Below are positions 8,294 through 15,980 of a DNA stretch of 21,489 bases, piece by piece. The first letter of the stretch is position 1; every line of letters begins with the position of its first letter. The stretch comes from Alphaproteobacteria bacterium (GTDB lineage: Bacteria > Pseudomonadota > Alphaproteobacteria > Micavibrionales > Micavibrionaceae): positions 1 through 21,489 of the forward strand of contig JAUILO010000022.1 in NCBI GenBank assembly GCA_030432775.1. The letters are read 5' to 3'. Under the pieces are notes generated by a model. It made no database searches and had not been told where the DNA came from. It saw only the letters and a list, made by a program, of their open reading frames with translations. Both the position numbers and the translations under genes were made by a program.

Positions 8294-9091
8294 CTAAATT
8301 ACCGCAACTTTATCTGTCATTTGTTTGAGACAGCGGATAATGCTGTGCGCGGCAAGCATACTTGTCTTCGGGTTCGCCGGATCAGGCAGGTTCTGTACCG
8401 TGGATGATAAGCTTGTGTATTCTCCGTCCGCGTGAACTTCGTGTTTGTTGCCTTTTGCATCGGGGTCAGCCCATACTTCTACGGTTGTGTCCTTTGTACC
8501 AATACCTGCAATGCTTAAGGTTACTGCGACATTGACATTGGCGGGGAACGCCTTTGCTGCATCTTCGGCATTGCCGGAGAATAATCGTGTTTTTTGCGTA
8601 ATGGCGTGCAGGTCAATATTATTGTCTGTGATGTAGGGCGCACCCGCATATGCCAGTGGCTGTTTGGTGGACATTATACGGGCAGACTGGATACCCATGG
8701 ATTTTAGCCCCTGAACACCGTCCATGCCTGATAATGCGCCTGATGGCACAATGATACGGCCATCGCTGTTTTCGGCAAGTTCGATAATTTCCGGAAAACG
8801 TGAAAGGGCGGCACTGCTGATCATAATCAATGTTTTGCCATGATTGAGCGTGATTTTGGCAAGATCGCGAGCTTGATCCGGCGGTAGGGATTCAATGATA
8901 ATATCACTTTTCTGTGCAAGCTGTTCAAAGGATAGGTTCGGTACATCAATATCTATGTCCTTGATTTCCGAGACTGCATACAGGTACATATTACGGATTT
9001 TACCCTCCAGTAGTGCTTTAGCAACGGTGCTGCCAATAGCCCCCATTCCTGCTATGCCGATTTTGATATTCGTGCTCATTTCCATACCCAT
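8294..9091 (-). CDS. nadX: L-aspartate dehydrogenase (NadX)
   Basis: NadX oxidises L-aspartate with NAD(P)+ to iminoaspartate, the substrate of NadA, and can replace the flavin enzyme NadB. The 265-residue protein has a Rossmann start with GMGAIG (15-20), then PSGALSGMDG (116-125), and the family segment FPANVNVAVTLSIAG (182-196). NKHEVHADGEYTS (about 215-227) contains the His expected at the active site (His220). It is divergent from nadA-nadC across 180 bp, which strongly supports the NAD assignment. Met1, Met3 and Met5 are all possible starts; the GTATGGAAATG stretch cannot settle it, and M5 (STNIKIG) begins closest to the conserved fold. Confidence 0.93.
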   Translation of the reverse strand: MGMEMSTNIKIGIAGMGAIGSTVAKALLEGKIRNMYLYAVSEIKDIDIDVPNLSFEQLAQKSDIIIESLPPDQARDLAKITLNHGKTLIMISSAALSRFPEIIELAENSDGRIIVPSGALSGMDGVQGLKSMGIQSARIMSTKQPLAYAGAPYITDNNIDLHAITQKTRLFSGNAEDAAKAFPANVNVAVTLSIAGIGTKDTTVEVWADPDAKGNKHEVHADGEYTSLSSTVQNLPDPANPKTSMLAAHSIIRCLKQMTDKVAVI

Positions 9092-9147
9092 ATATATGCA
9101 TGTCGTTAATCTTGCTAAGGTAATTGATTTATAATTTATATGGAATA

Positions 9148-9163
9148 GTTTATCTTTATAAAC
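9148..9163. promoter_or_regulatory. Inverted repeat in the nadX / nadA divergent region, possible operator
   Basis: GTTTAT (9148-9153) and ATAAAC (9158-9163) form a perfect 6-bp inverted repeat around CTTT, near the middle of the 180-bp region between two divergent NAD genes. That is where a shared repressor of NAD synthesis could bind. I cannot match it to a specific regulator motif from memory, and the local AT-richness makes a chance palindrome possible. Confidence 0.33.
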
Positions 9164-9283
9164 ACGGAATTAAAGACATACAGTTTTACTCCCAAACCTA
9201 TGATCAGTGTGGATTAGACTTTACAAACTGCCCGCCGGGTGCTTTTTATAACTATTGCAATTGACTAAGAATTGGAGCCATTG

Positions 9284-10315
9284 ATGCTAAATCAGGAACC
9301 TTTTGTTCAAAAAATGCCGGTCAGACTGGATTTTACACCGGAGGTCGAAAAAGCGACTGCGCCTTTATATGAGAAGGTGGCATCGATTTACAATGCAGAT
9401 CACTGGAGAGCGTTGGCGCCATATGTTTTTGAAATCAACCGTCTGAAAGAAGAAAAGAACGCGGTTATTCTGGCACATAACTACATGACACCAGATATCT
9501 TCCATTGTGTGGGTGATATTGTCGGTGACTCGCTTCGTCTGGCGCAGGTTGCTGCGGAGACTGATGCGGATATCATTGTACAGGCTGGCGTGCATTTTAT
9601 GGCCGAAACATCAAAAATTATTAGCCCCGAGAAAACCGTTTTGATCCCAGATATGAGTGCGGGTTGTTCGTTGGCAGAATCAATCACCCCTGCGGATGTT
9701 ATGTTACTGCGCGAAAAATATCCCGGCGTACCGATTGTTACCTATGTGAATACATCAGCCGAGGTTAAAGCCGTTAGTGATGTATGTTGTACATCTGGCA
9801 ATGCTGTGAAGGTTGTCGAAGGCTTGGGTGTACCCGAAGTGTTGATGATACCTGATGAATATCTGGCGCAATATGTAGCAACACAGACCAATGTTAAAAT
9901 CCACACATGGAAAGGTCATTGTGAAGTGCATGAGCGTTTTACGCCCGAAGATATTGCACGTTTCCGCAAACAAGACCCGAATATTGTTGTGCTGGCGCAT
10001 CCTGAATGCCCGCCCGAGGTGATCGAGGCATCTGATTACGCCGGTTCGACTGCGCAAATGGTTGATTATGTGGAAACCAAACGTCCGGCCCGTGTTGTTT
10101 TGATTACCGAATGTTCAATGAGCGATAATATCGCGGCTGCTAATCCGGATATGCAGCTCGTGCGCCCGTGCCAGCTTTGCCCGCATATGAAACGCATTAC
10201 ACTGCCTAAAATTTTGCACTCCCTTCAAACAATGGAGAATGAGGTGATTGTTGATCTGGATATCGCCGCAAAAGCACGTAAAGCCGTTGATAGAATGCTG
10301 GAGCTGAGCAAATAG
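9284..10315 (+). CDS. nadA: Quinolinate synthase NadA
   Basis: NadA condenses iminoaspartate with dihydroxyacetone phosphate to quinolinate on a 4Fe-4S cluster. The conserved Cys occur in DMSAGCSLAES, CEVHERFT/HPECPPEV and CQLCPHMKRITL, and HNYMTPDIFH near residue 65 is typical of the N-terminal domain. I chose the ATG at 9284 (343 residues) because GGAG at 9274-9277 sits 6 bp upstream as a Shine-Dalgarno. An in-frame TTG at 9272 would place that site inside the gene. Its TAG is 2 bp before nadC, so the two are one transcription unit, with nadX supplying the substrate. Confidence 0.96.
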   Translation: MLNQEPFVQKMPVRLDFTPEVEKATAPLYEKVASIYNADHWRALAPYVFEINRLKEEKNAVILAHNYMTPDIFHCVGDIVGDSLRLAQVAAETDADIIVQAGVHFMAETSKIISPEKTVLIPDMSAGCSLAESITPADVMLLREKYPGVPIVTYVNTSAEVKAVSDVCCTSGNAVKVVEGLGVPEVLMIPDEYLAQYVATQTNVKIHTWKGHCEVHERFTPEDIARFRKQDPNIVVLAHPECPPEVIEASDYAGSTAQMVDYVETKRPARVVLITECSMSDNIAAANPDMQLVRPCQLCPHMKRITLPKILHSLQTMENEVIVDLDIAAKARKAVDRMLELSK

Positions 10316-10317
10316 GC

Positions 10318-11187
10318 ATGTCTGCTGTTACACTGAGTTCCATTGAACCTGATTTAATTCAAGCCATCATTGATCGTGCCTTCGAAGAAGATCTAGGTGA
10401 TAGGGGCGATATAACATCGTCCTATACCATTCCCGCCGGGAAACAATGCAAGGCAGTTATTGTTTCGCGCGAAGATGGCGTTGTGTCAGGCCTTGAAATA
10501 GCGCAGCGTGTTTTTCTTTCTATGGATCCCACCTTGCGTGTATTGCTGCACAAAAAAGATGGTGATCGTATACAAAAAAATGATGCACTTTTAACCGTAG
10601 AAGGTGATGCGCATGCTGTTCTTTCTGCCGAGCGTACAGCGCTTAATTTGCTCGGACGCATGACAGCAATATCAAGCGCAACGGCTAAATTTGCTGCGCT
10701 GGTTTCACACACAAAAGCCAGGATTTCCTGTACAAGAAAAACAACGCCTGGTCTGCGCGCGCTGGAAAAATATGCGGTGCATATGGGAGGCGGCCGTAAC
10801 CACCGTTTCGGCCTTTATGATGCTGTTCTGATCAAGGATAATCATATCGCCGTCGCTGGCGGTATTCGTGCAGCTGTGCAGTCGGCAATTGATAAAAACG
10901 TGCATGGCGTTGTGATCGAGGTCGAGGTTGATACGCTGGGGCAACTCGATCAAATACTGGATATGAATATCGATATTGTATTGCTTGATAATATGCCGCC
11001 GGCACAGCTGGTGAAGGCGATAGAGATGGTTGATGGAAAATTTCTAACCGAGGCATCTGGCGGTATTAATGAAGATACTTTGGTTGATGTGGCGCAGACC
11101 GGCGTTGATATAATATCACTGGGCTGGATTACCCATAGCGTTCCATGGTTTGATGTTGGTCTTGATATTGATATTTTAGATCAGTAA
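10318..11187 (+). CDS. nadC: Nicotinate-nucleotide pyrophosphorylase (quinolinate phosphoribosyltransferase)
   Basis: NadC converts quinolinate and PRPP to nicotinate mononucleotide with loss of CO2, the step after NadA. The 289-residue protein has the normal family length. Motifs are EDLGDRGDITS (24-34), SAERTALNLLGR (103-114), TRKTTPG (139-145), GGGRNHRFGL (157-166) and LIKDNH (171-176), giving the basic residues that bind quinolinate and PRPP. It starts 2 bp after the nadA stop. A palindromic hairpin follows between it and the convergent rsmD. Confidence 0.97.
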   Translation: MSAVTLSSIEPDLIQAIIDRAFEEDLGDRGDITSSYTIPAGKQCKAVIVSREDGVVSGLEIAQRVFLSMDPTLRVLLHKKDGDRIQKNDALLTVEGDAHAVLSAERTALNLLGRMTAISSATAKFAALVSHTKARISCTRKTTPGLRALEKYAVHMGGGRNHRFGLYDAVLIKDNHIAVAGGIRAAVQSAIDKNVHGVVIEVEVDTLGQLDQILDMNIDIVLLDNMPPAQLVKAIEMVDGKFLTEASGGINEDTLVDVAQTGVDIISLGWITHSVPWFDVGLDIDILDQ

Positions 11188-11206
11188 CTATACTCATAAA
11201 ATATAT

Positions 11207-11226
11207 AAAAATGCTGCAGCATTTCA
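11207..11226. terminator. Palindromic hairpin between convergent nadC and rsmD, likely terminator
   Basis: AAATGCTGCAGCATTT (11209-11224) is a perfect 16-base palindrome, able to form AAATGC/GCATTT with a TGCA loop. On the minus strand it is followed by a T-rich tract (TTTTTATATATTTT), which fits a terminator for the rluB-rsmD unit. On the plus strand the T run is short, so nadC termination would be weaker. The hairpin lies 21 bp beyond the nadC stop and 21 bp beyond the rsmD stop. Confidence 0.5.
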
Positions 11227-11245
11227 TGTGATAAAGACGAAGATT

Positions 11246-11797
11246 TTATCTGGTATATTCTGCAATAACAACACGGCTTTGCCCATATGTTTTATCGCCA
11301 CGTATAACAAGTTCGTAAAAATCCGGTGTTTCTTTTTTACCCATTTCCAGAACAAATATCGCATTATCGGAAGCCCAGCCACCTTTGATAATATTTTTTA
11401 TTGCGGGGGCTAATAAATCCTGTTGGTATGGCGGGTCTAGAAATATTAAATTTGCTGCAGCAATATTGTCAGGTTTCTGTATTGGTTTTTGTAAATCATG
11501 CTTAATAATTTTTGTTCCATTTTCGACTTTTAGAAGGGCGCAATTTTCTTTGCATAGTAACAAAGCTTCACGATTTTTTTCTAAAAAAGTGCAGCATAAA
11601 CTACCGCGCGAGATGGCTTCCAAACCGTATGACCCCGTACCGGAGAAGCCGTCAAGTACAGTAGCGCCATCGGGTAGATCATATTGAAGCAGCATGTTAA
11701 AAACGGCTTGCCTCACCATATCTGATGCCGGGCGGATGAGATTGCTTTGCGGTGTGTTTAGTTTACGTCCGCGAAATTGTCCACCTGTTATTCTCAT
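11246..11797 (-). CDS. rsmD: 16S rRNA (guanine(966)-N2)-methyltransferase RsmD
   Basis: RsmD methylates N2 of G966 in 16S rRNA within the assembled small subunit, using SAM. The 183-residue protein begins MRITGGQFRGRKL, as expected for the family. It has the SAM-binding VLDGFSGTGSYGLEA (47-61) and the N-methyltransferase motif DPPY (121-124). The gene follows the rluB-type reading frame after 26 bp on the same strand, a pairing common in alphaproteobacteria. YhhF-type relatives exist, but the motifs and length fit RsmD well. Confidence 0.95.
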   Translation of the reverse strand: MRITGGQFRGRKLNTPQSNLIRPASDMVRQAVFNMLLQYDLPDGATVLDGFSGTGSYGLEAISRGSLCCTFLEKNREALLLCKENCALLKVENGTKIIKHDLQKPIQKPDNIAAANLIFLDPPYQQDLLAPAIKNIIKGGWASDNAIFVLEMGKKETPDFYELVIRGDKTYGQSRVVIAEYTR

Positions 11798-11823
11798 AAT
11801 GCTGCTTTCATTATATTGCTTAT

Positions 11824-12651
11824 TTAAAAGAACTCAGGGAGCTGGCCGCTAAGACTTTTCGGCGTCATTTCCTTGATCGCGCCTTTGGGCAATTTGCCAA
11901 GTTGAAATGGGCCATAAGACAGCCTGATTAGCCTGTTGACTGGAAGTTCAAGCGCATCCATAACACGACGAATTTCCCGGTTTTTGCCTTCTTGTAGCGA
12001 TATGGTGATCTAGCTATTACTGCCCGATTTTTCCGTGCTTGATGGGTCGGGCTCGGCAACAATAGACCCATATTGCACGCCATCAACGCGCATGCCTTTT
12101 TTAAGCAAGGCAATATGTTTGTCTTTTAATGTACCGTGAATACGCACGCGATATTTTCTGACCCAGCCAGTTGACGGTAATTCAAGATGACGAGCAAGTT
12201 CACCATCATTGGTTAAAAGCAATAAACCTTCTGTGTTCATATCCAGACGGCCAACTGTAATCACACGCGGTAGATCCGGCGGAAAGCTATCAAATATGGT
12301 TTTGCGGCCATATTCATCTTTGTTGGTTGTCACAAGCCCAGCGGGTTTATGATATAAGAACAATCTTGTTTTCTCAGCTCCTGCGAGTGGTTTTCCATCA
12401 ATCATGATTTTATCGGCGCTTGTGACGACACAAGCAGGCGTTTTCAATGTTTCGCTATTGACCTTTACGCGTCCGGCTTCAATCCATCTTTCCGCTTCGC
12501 GACGTGAACACATGCCTGATCTGGCAATACGTTTTGCAATACGTTCACCTTTAGAGGTGTTTGTATCTTGGCCTTTATCTTTAGGCGCTCTTCCTTTTTT
12601 ATTCTTTTCTGTCATAGTCTTATCAATTAATTTTGCTTTCTCTTGGAACAT
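11824..12651 (-). pseudogene. rluB: RluB/RsuA-family pseudouridine synthase interrupted by an in-frame amber codon
   Basis: This family isomerises a uridine in rRNA (RluB acts on 23S U2605). The first 213 codons give an S4 RNA-binding domain (about 34-80), the HKPAGLVTTN segment (101-110) and the catalytic GRLDMNTEGLLLLTNDGE (134-151, Asp137). The frame then meets TAG at 12010-12012. With no frameshift it stays open for 61 more codons to TAA at 11824-11826, encoding the normal family C-terminus: ITISLQEGKNREIRRVMDAL, VNRLIRLSYGPFQLG and a short tail. Relatives usually have Trp here (N-x-W before the hydrophobic strand), so TGG to TAG is the likely change. The truncated product would lack the KNREIRRV and RLIR core motifs and is probably inactive. 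A second start at 12615 would remove 12 residues. A sequencing error or strain variant is equally possible. Confidence 0.85.
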
Positions 12652-12670
12652 GCCCTACATATTTCATGCT

Positions 12671-13180
12671 ATGACAGAATTTACCCAAGATCATGACTAT
12701 AGCTTTATGCGCCTCGCACTGGAAGAGGCAAAAAAAGCAAAAGAGCGCGACGAAGTTCCCGTCGGGGCAGTTGTGGTTCACGCCAAAACAGGCGAAGTCG
12801 TGATGAGAGCCAGTAATAGATCAATAGAATTAAAAGATCCGACAGCTCACGCCGAGATTTTGGCTATTCGTCAAACATGTCAATTATTGGGACAGCAAAG
12901 AATTCCAGAATATAATCTGTATGTAACGCTTGAGCCATGCGCGATGTGTTCGGGTGCGATAAGTTTTGCGCGACTGCACCGTGTGGTGTTTGGCGCGTAT
13001 GATGTTAAGGGCGGCGCAGTATTTCACGGGCCTGAGTTCTTTGAACAACCGACATGTCATCACCATCCAGAGATTATTGGCGGCATTTTAGAAGAAGAAT
13101 GTGGTGCATTGCTGCGTAATTTCTTCGCGCTTAAACGTAAAATGAAAAAAGATCGAAAAAAATCAACCTACACAGATTGA
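12671..13180 (+). CDS. tadA: tRNA-specific adenosine deaminase TadA
   Basis: TadA deaminates the wobble adenosine (A34) of tRNA-Arg(ACG) to inosine as a zinc-dependent homodimer. From the ATG at 12671 the protein has 169 residues (E. coli 167). It starts with FMRLALEEAKKAKERDEVPV and carries the zinc and catalytic motifs TAHAEI (58-63, His60 and Glu62) and PCAMC (89-93, Cys90 and Cys93). The C-terminus is Lys-rich. The frame is open far upstream on the strand opposite the rluB-type gene, but family length argues against using it; an ATG at 12650 would add seven residues. No clear Shine-Dalgarno is seen for either start. It converges on the EAL gene with a 20-bp gap. Confidence 0.93.
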   Translation: MTEFTQDHDYSFMRLALEEAKKAKERDEVPVGAVVVHAKTGEVVMRASNRSIELKDPTAHAEILAIRQTCQLLGQQRIPEYNLYVTLEPCAMCSGAISFARLHRVVFGAYDVKGGAVFHGPEFFEQPTCHHHPEIIGGILEEECGALLRNFFALKRKMKKDRKKSTYTD

Positions 13181-13200
13181 TCAGGCCAGACTAAGCCGCG

Positions 13201-14544
13201 TTATGATGCGTCATCCAGTTTTTTGACGTTGTTTTTGACGAATTCCATCGCATCCGGAATTTCCAGTGGTCGTCCATAAAAGAAACCTTGTCCCATATCG
13301 CAGCCAAGACTATTGAGAACAATAACGTCTTTTTCGTTTTCTATACCCTCGGCAATAAGTTCAAGATCAAAGTTACGGGCTAGACTGACAATCGCGCGGA
13401 CGATATCAAGGCTTTTCGTACCGTCATGAATTTGTGAAATAAATGAACGGTCAATCTTGATGTAATCAATCGAGAATTTGTGCAAATAGCCAAGTGATGA
13501 ATATCCTGTACCAAAGTCATCAAGCGCGATACGCAGCCCCATATTTTTAAGTTGCTGCAGCACATCTTCGGCATGCGCCGGATCGTTAATCAATGCGCTT
13601 TCTGTAATTTCAAGTTTGATGTTTTTCGGGTTAGTTCCTTGTTCTTGGAGTGTTGCCGCCACTTTGTTGACGATATCAATCGTTTCAAAGTTAATACCGG
13701 ATAAGTTGACGCTAATGAAAAAATCAGGATTTCCGGACATCTTGATAAATTCAGGCAAAGCCTTACATGCATTTTCCAGCATTAATCTGTCCAGATTCTG
13801 AATAACGCGTGAACGCTCTGCTGCCGGAATAAAGAAATTCGGTGTTAACAGGCCGCGCTCAGGATGTTGCCAGCGTACCAAGGCTTCAAAGCCGACTACG
13901 CGCTCTTCCGGTAGTTTTAAAATTGGCTGCAAAACTGGAACAAATTCTTTATTGGTCAGGCCGGCACGAATTTCATGCTCGATTTGTAATTCTTTAAGCG
14001 CGATTTCCATTTGTTGGGCTGTATCGCGCAAGTTATGAAGTTCTTTTGGCAAATTATCATAATGGGTGGTTTTCTCATGCAAATCTTTTGCAGTGACTTG
14101 CTTTAATGTTTCGGGAAGCTGGGAAGACGATGACCTGTATCGCTCGATCAGTAGGCTGACCATGAGTGATACAATGGGATCAAGTCCACCGAGCCTTTCT
14201 TGTAATGAATCTCTGGGTATTACAAAGATACCGCATTCTTCTGATGTAATGGCGGTTGCCGTGCGCGGTGCGCTGCCGATTAAGGCCATATCGCCGAAAA
14301 TTTCACCCTCACCAAGCGAACATAAAAGCTCCGGTGTTTCAGTGCTAGCGCCCTCCGGTACGCCATAGATTCCGACAGTGCCTTTTTCAATGAAATAGGC
14401 ACATTGGCGCGATTCACTTTCCTTGAATAGGACCGTGTCTTTTGGAAGGATATAATGGCTGATTTTCCCGGCACCGTAATGGGCCAGAATGTCATCTTGC
14501 GATTCATCCAGTGTGTCAAAATTATATGAGATATCGTCAACCAT
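13201..14544 (-). CDS. Cyclic nucleotide-binding domain plus EAL domain protein, probable c-di-GMP phosphodiesterase
   Basis: EAL domains hydrolyse c-di-GMP to pGpG and so tend to favour motility over sessile life. The 447-residue protein begins with a CAP_ED/cNMP domain (about 27-140). Its phosphate-binding cassette GEIFGDMALIGSAPRTAT (80-97) keeps the Arg (Arg94) that contacts the cyclic phosphate; the usual Glu of FGE is Asp. A likely helical linker (about 140-195) leads to the EAL domain (about 197-440). All metal and catalytic positions are present: Glu220 (EAL), Asn280 (NLSG), Glu312 (EITES), Asp342-Asp343 (DDFGTG), Lys363 (IKIDR), Glu399 (AEGIE) and Gln419, so the enzyme should be active. 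There is no GGDEF domain and no membrane segment. It lies 64 bp after purD on the same strand. Architecture resembles Bd1971 of Bdellovibrio, a cAMP-responsive phosphodiesterase. The ligand is inferred, not shown. Confidence 0.93.
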   Translation of the reverse strand: MVDDISYNFDTLDESQDDILAHYGAGKISHYILPKDTVLFKESESRQCAYFIEKGTVGIYGVPEGASTETPELLCSLGEGEIFGDMALIGSAPRTATAITSEECGIFVIPRDSLQERLGGLDPIVSLMVSLLIERYRSSSSQLPETLKQVTAKDLHEKTTHYDNLPKELHNLRDTAQQMEIALKELQIEHEIRAGLTNKEFVPVLQPILKLPEERVVGFEALVRWQHPERGLLTPNFFIPAAERSRVIQNLDRLMLENACKALPEFIKMSGNPDFFISVNLSGINFETIDIVNKVAATLQEQGTNPKNIKLEITESALINDPAHAEDVLQQLKNMGLRIALDDFGTGYSSLGYLHKFSIDYIKIDRSFISQIHDGTKSLDIVRAIVSLARNFDLELIAEGIENEKDVIVLNSLGCDMGQGFFYGRPLEIPDAMEFVKNNVKKLDDAS

Positions 14545-14608
14545 GCTTTATTATTATGTTACCCCAACAGTACAATGATGCCCGCTTTTATTAAGTAATT
14601 GGTTAATA

Positions 14609-15922
14609 TTACACAATTTTTCTGTGGGGGGCACTGTCATTTTCTGCTGCGATTGCACGCCATCCAATATCCTTGCGGCAAAACCCGTCAGGCCAGTGAA
14701 TGTGGCTAATGGTATTATATGCTTTGCTTTGCGCTTCCTTGGTGGAGTTCGCACGTGCTGTAATGCCTAGAACGCGGCCACCTGTGCTGACAATCTGGTC
14801 ATTTTCATCTTTAGCAGTTCCAGCATGAAAAATACATATGTCCTCACCTTGCGGTGCATCTTCAAGGCCGTTGATGGGGGTGTTTTTTGGGTAATTACTG
14901 GGATAGCCATTTGTCGCCATGACGACGCACATTGCTGTATCATTGCTCCAGCTGACGTCATCAACCACGCTTTCAAGGTTGCCGCGTGCTGCCTGGTATA
15001 ATACTTCAACAAGGTCTGCTTGTAAGCGCATCATGATGGGCTGGCATTCGGGATCTCCGAAACGTGCATTATATTCCAATAATTTGGGAATGCCGTCCAC
15101 TATCATGATGCCGGCATATAATACGCCGGAAAAGGGGCAGTCATCTTCTTTCATACCGTTAACAGTCGGCATGATAATAGTCTCCATAATTTTCTCTTCC
15201 AACTCATCACTGAACATATGAGCCGGTGAATATGCGCCCATGCCCCCTGTATTTGGCCCTTTATCGCCATCAAATGCGCGCTTATGATCCTGAGCAGAGG
15301 TAAGTGGTAATACGGAGTGACCATCAGTTAGGGCAAAAAAGCTCAGCTCTTCACCATCCATAAATTCCTCGATAATTATTTTCTCGCCTGCTACCCCGAA
15401 ATCACTGGAAGATAACATACCTTGGGCTGCATCAATGGCTTCCTCGATTGTCTGGGCAATAATCACGCCTTTACCAGCGGCAAGGCCATCAGCCTTCACC
15501 ACGATTGGCGCGCCATTTTCCTTGATGAAGGTTGTCGCAGTTTCAATCTCTGAAAATTCGCCATAGGCCGCGGTGGGGATGTTGTATTTTGTGCATAAAC
15601 GCTTCATAAAACCTTTAGAGCCTTCAAGCTGCGCGGCCATTTGCGAAGGGCCGAATACAGGAATATTCTCATCCGCCAGCCTATCGGCAAGACCCGCCAC
15701 AAGCGGGGCTTCTGGCCCGACAACAACAAGGTCAATCTGGTTTGTTTTGGCAAATTCGACAAGCGTGCCGATCTGGCTTTCGGCAATATCGACGATAGTT
15801 GCACATTGGGCTATACCGGCATTACCGGGCGCGCAGAATAATTCGTCACATTGTACGGATTGAGATAGTTTCCAAGCCAGTGCGTGTTCACGTCCGCCTG
15901 AACCAACCAAAAGAATTTTCAT
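14609..15922 (-). CDS. purD: Phosphoribosylamine-glycine ligase (GARS)
   Basis: PurD joins glycine to phosphoribosylamine with ATP in the second step of purine synthesis. The 437-residue protein (E. coli 429) has the N-terminal GSGGREHA (7-14), the ATP-grasp stretch VVKADGLAAGKG (141-152), GPNTGGMGAYSP (222-233) and the metal-binding ARFGDPECQ (286-294). It is not fused to purM or purN. A minus-strand AGAGG lies 8 bp before the ATG. putA lies 58 bp upstream on the same strand and the EAL gene 64 bp downstream; co-transcription is possible but unproven. Confidence 0.97.
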   Translation of the reverse strand: MKILLVGSGGREHALAWKLSQSVQCDELFCAPGNAGIAQCATIVDIAESQIGTLVEFAKTNQIDLVVVGPEAPLVAGLADRLADENIPVFGPSQMAAQLEGSKGFMKRLCTKYNIPTAAYGEFSEIETATTFIKENGAPIVVKADGLAAGKGVIIAQTIEEAIDAAQGMLSSSDFGVAGEKIIIEEFMDGEELSFFALTDGHSVLPLTSAQDHKRAFDGDKGPNTGGMGAYSPAHMFSDELEEKIMETIIMPTVNGMKEDDCPFSGVLYAGIMIVDGIPKLLEYNARFGDPECQPIMMRLQADLVEVLYQAARGNLESVVDDVSWSNDTAMCVVMATNGYPSNYPKNTPINGLEDAPQGEDICIFHAGTAKDENDQIVSTGGRVLGITARANSTKEAQSKAYNTISHIHWPDGFCRKDIGWRAIAAENDSAPHRKIV

Positions 15923-15980
15923 GATGACAACCTCTTATTTATCTTCGGTTTTATATCTTTAAAACGCCCGTATAATGGAC

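Noticed and set aside
9089..9098. CATATATATG palindrome at the nadX start
   Set aside because: It is a simple AT alternation that includes the start codon; there is nothing to separate it from chance.
9230..9247. GCCCGCCGGG followed by TTTTT before nadA as an attenuator
   Set aside because: The stem has only three pairs around a three-base loop, too weak to terminate.
9272..9283. TTG start for nadA adding four residues
   Set aside because: GGAG at 9274-9277 is ideally spaced for the ATG at 9284 and would lie inside the gene if TTG were used.
12010..12012. Genome-wide reassignment of UAG as a sense codon
   Set aside because: mlaC, nadA, xseA and the last gene end in TAG at positions where their proteins should end, so UAG works as a stop here.
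12404..12670. Upstream extension of the tadA frame
   Set aside because: It runs antisense to the rluB-type gene and would add about 90 residues not found in TadA, which is normally near 167 residues.
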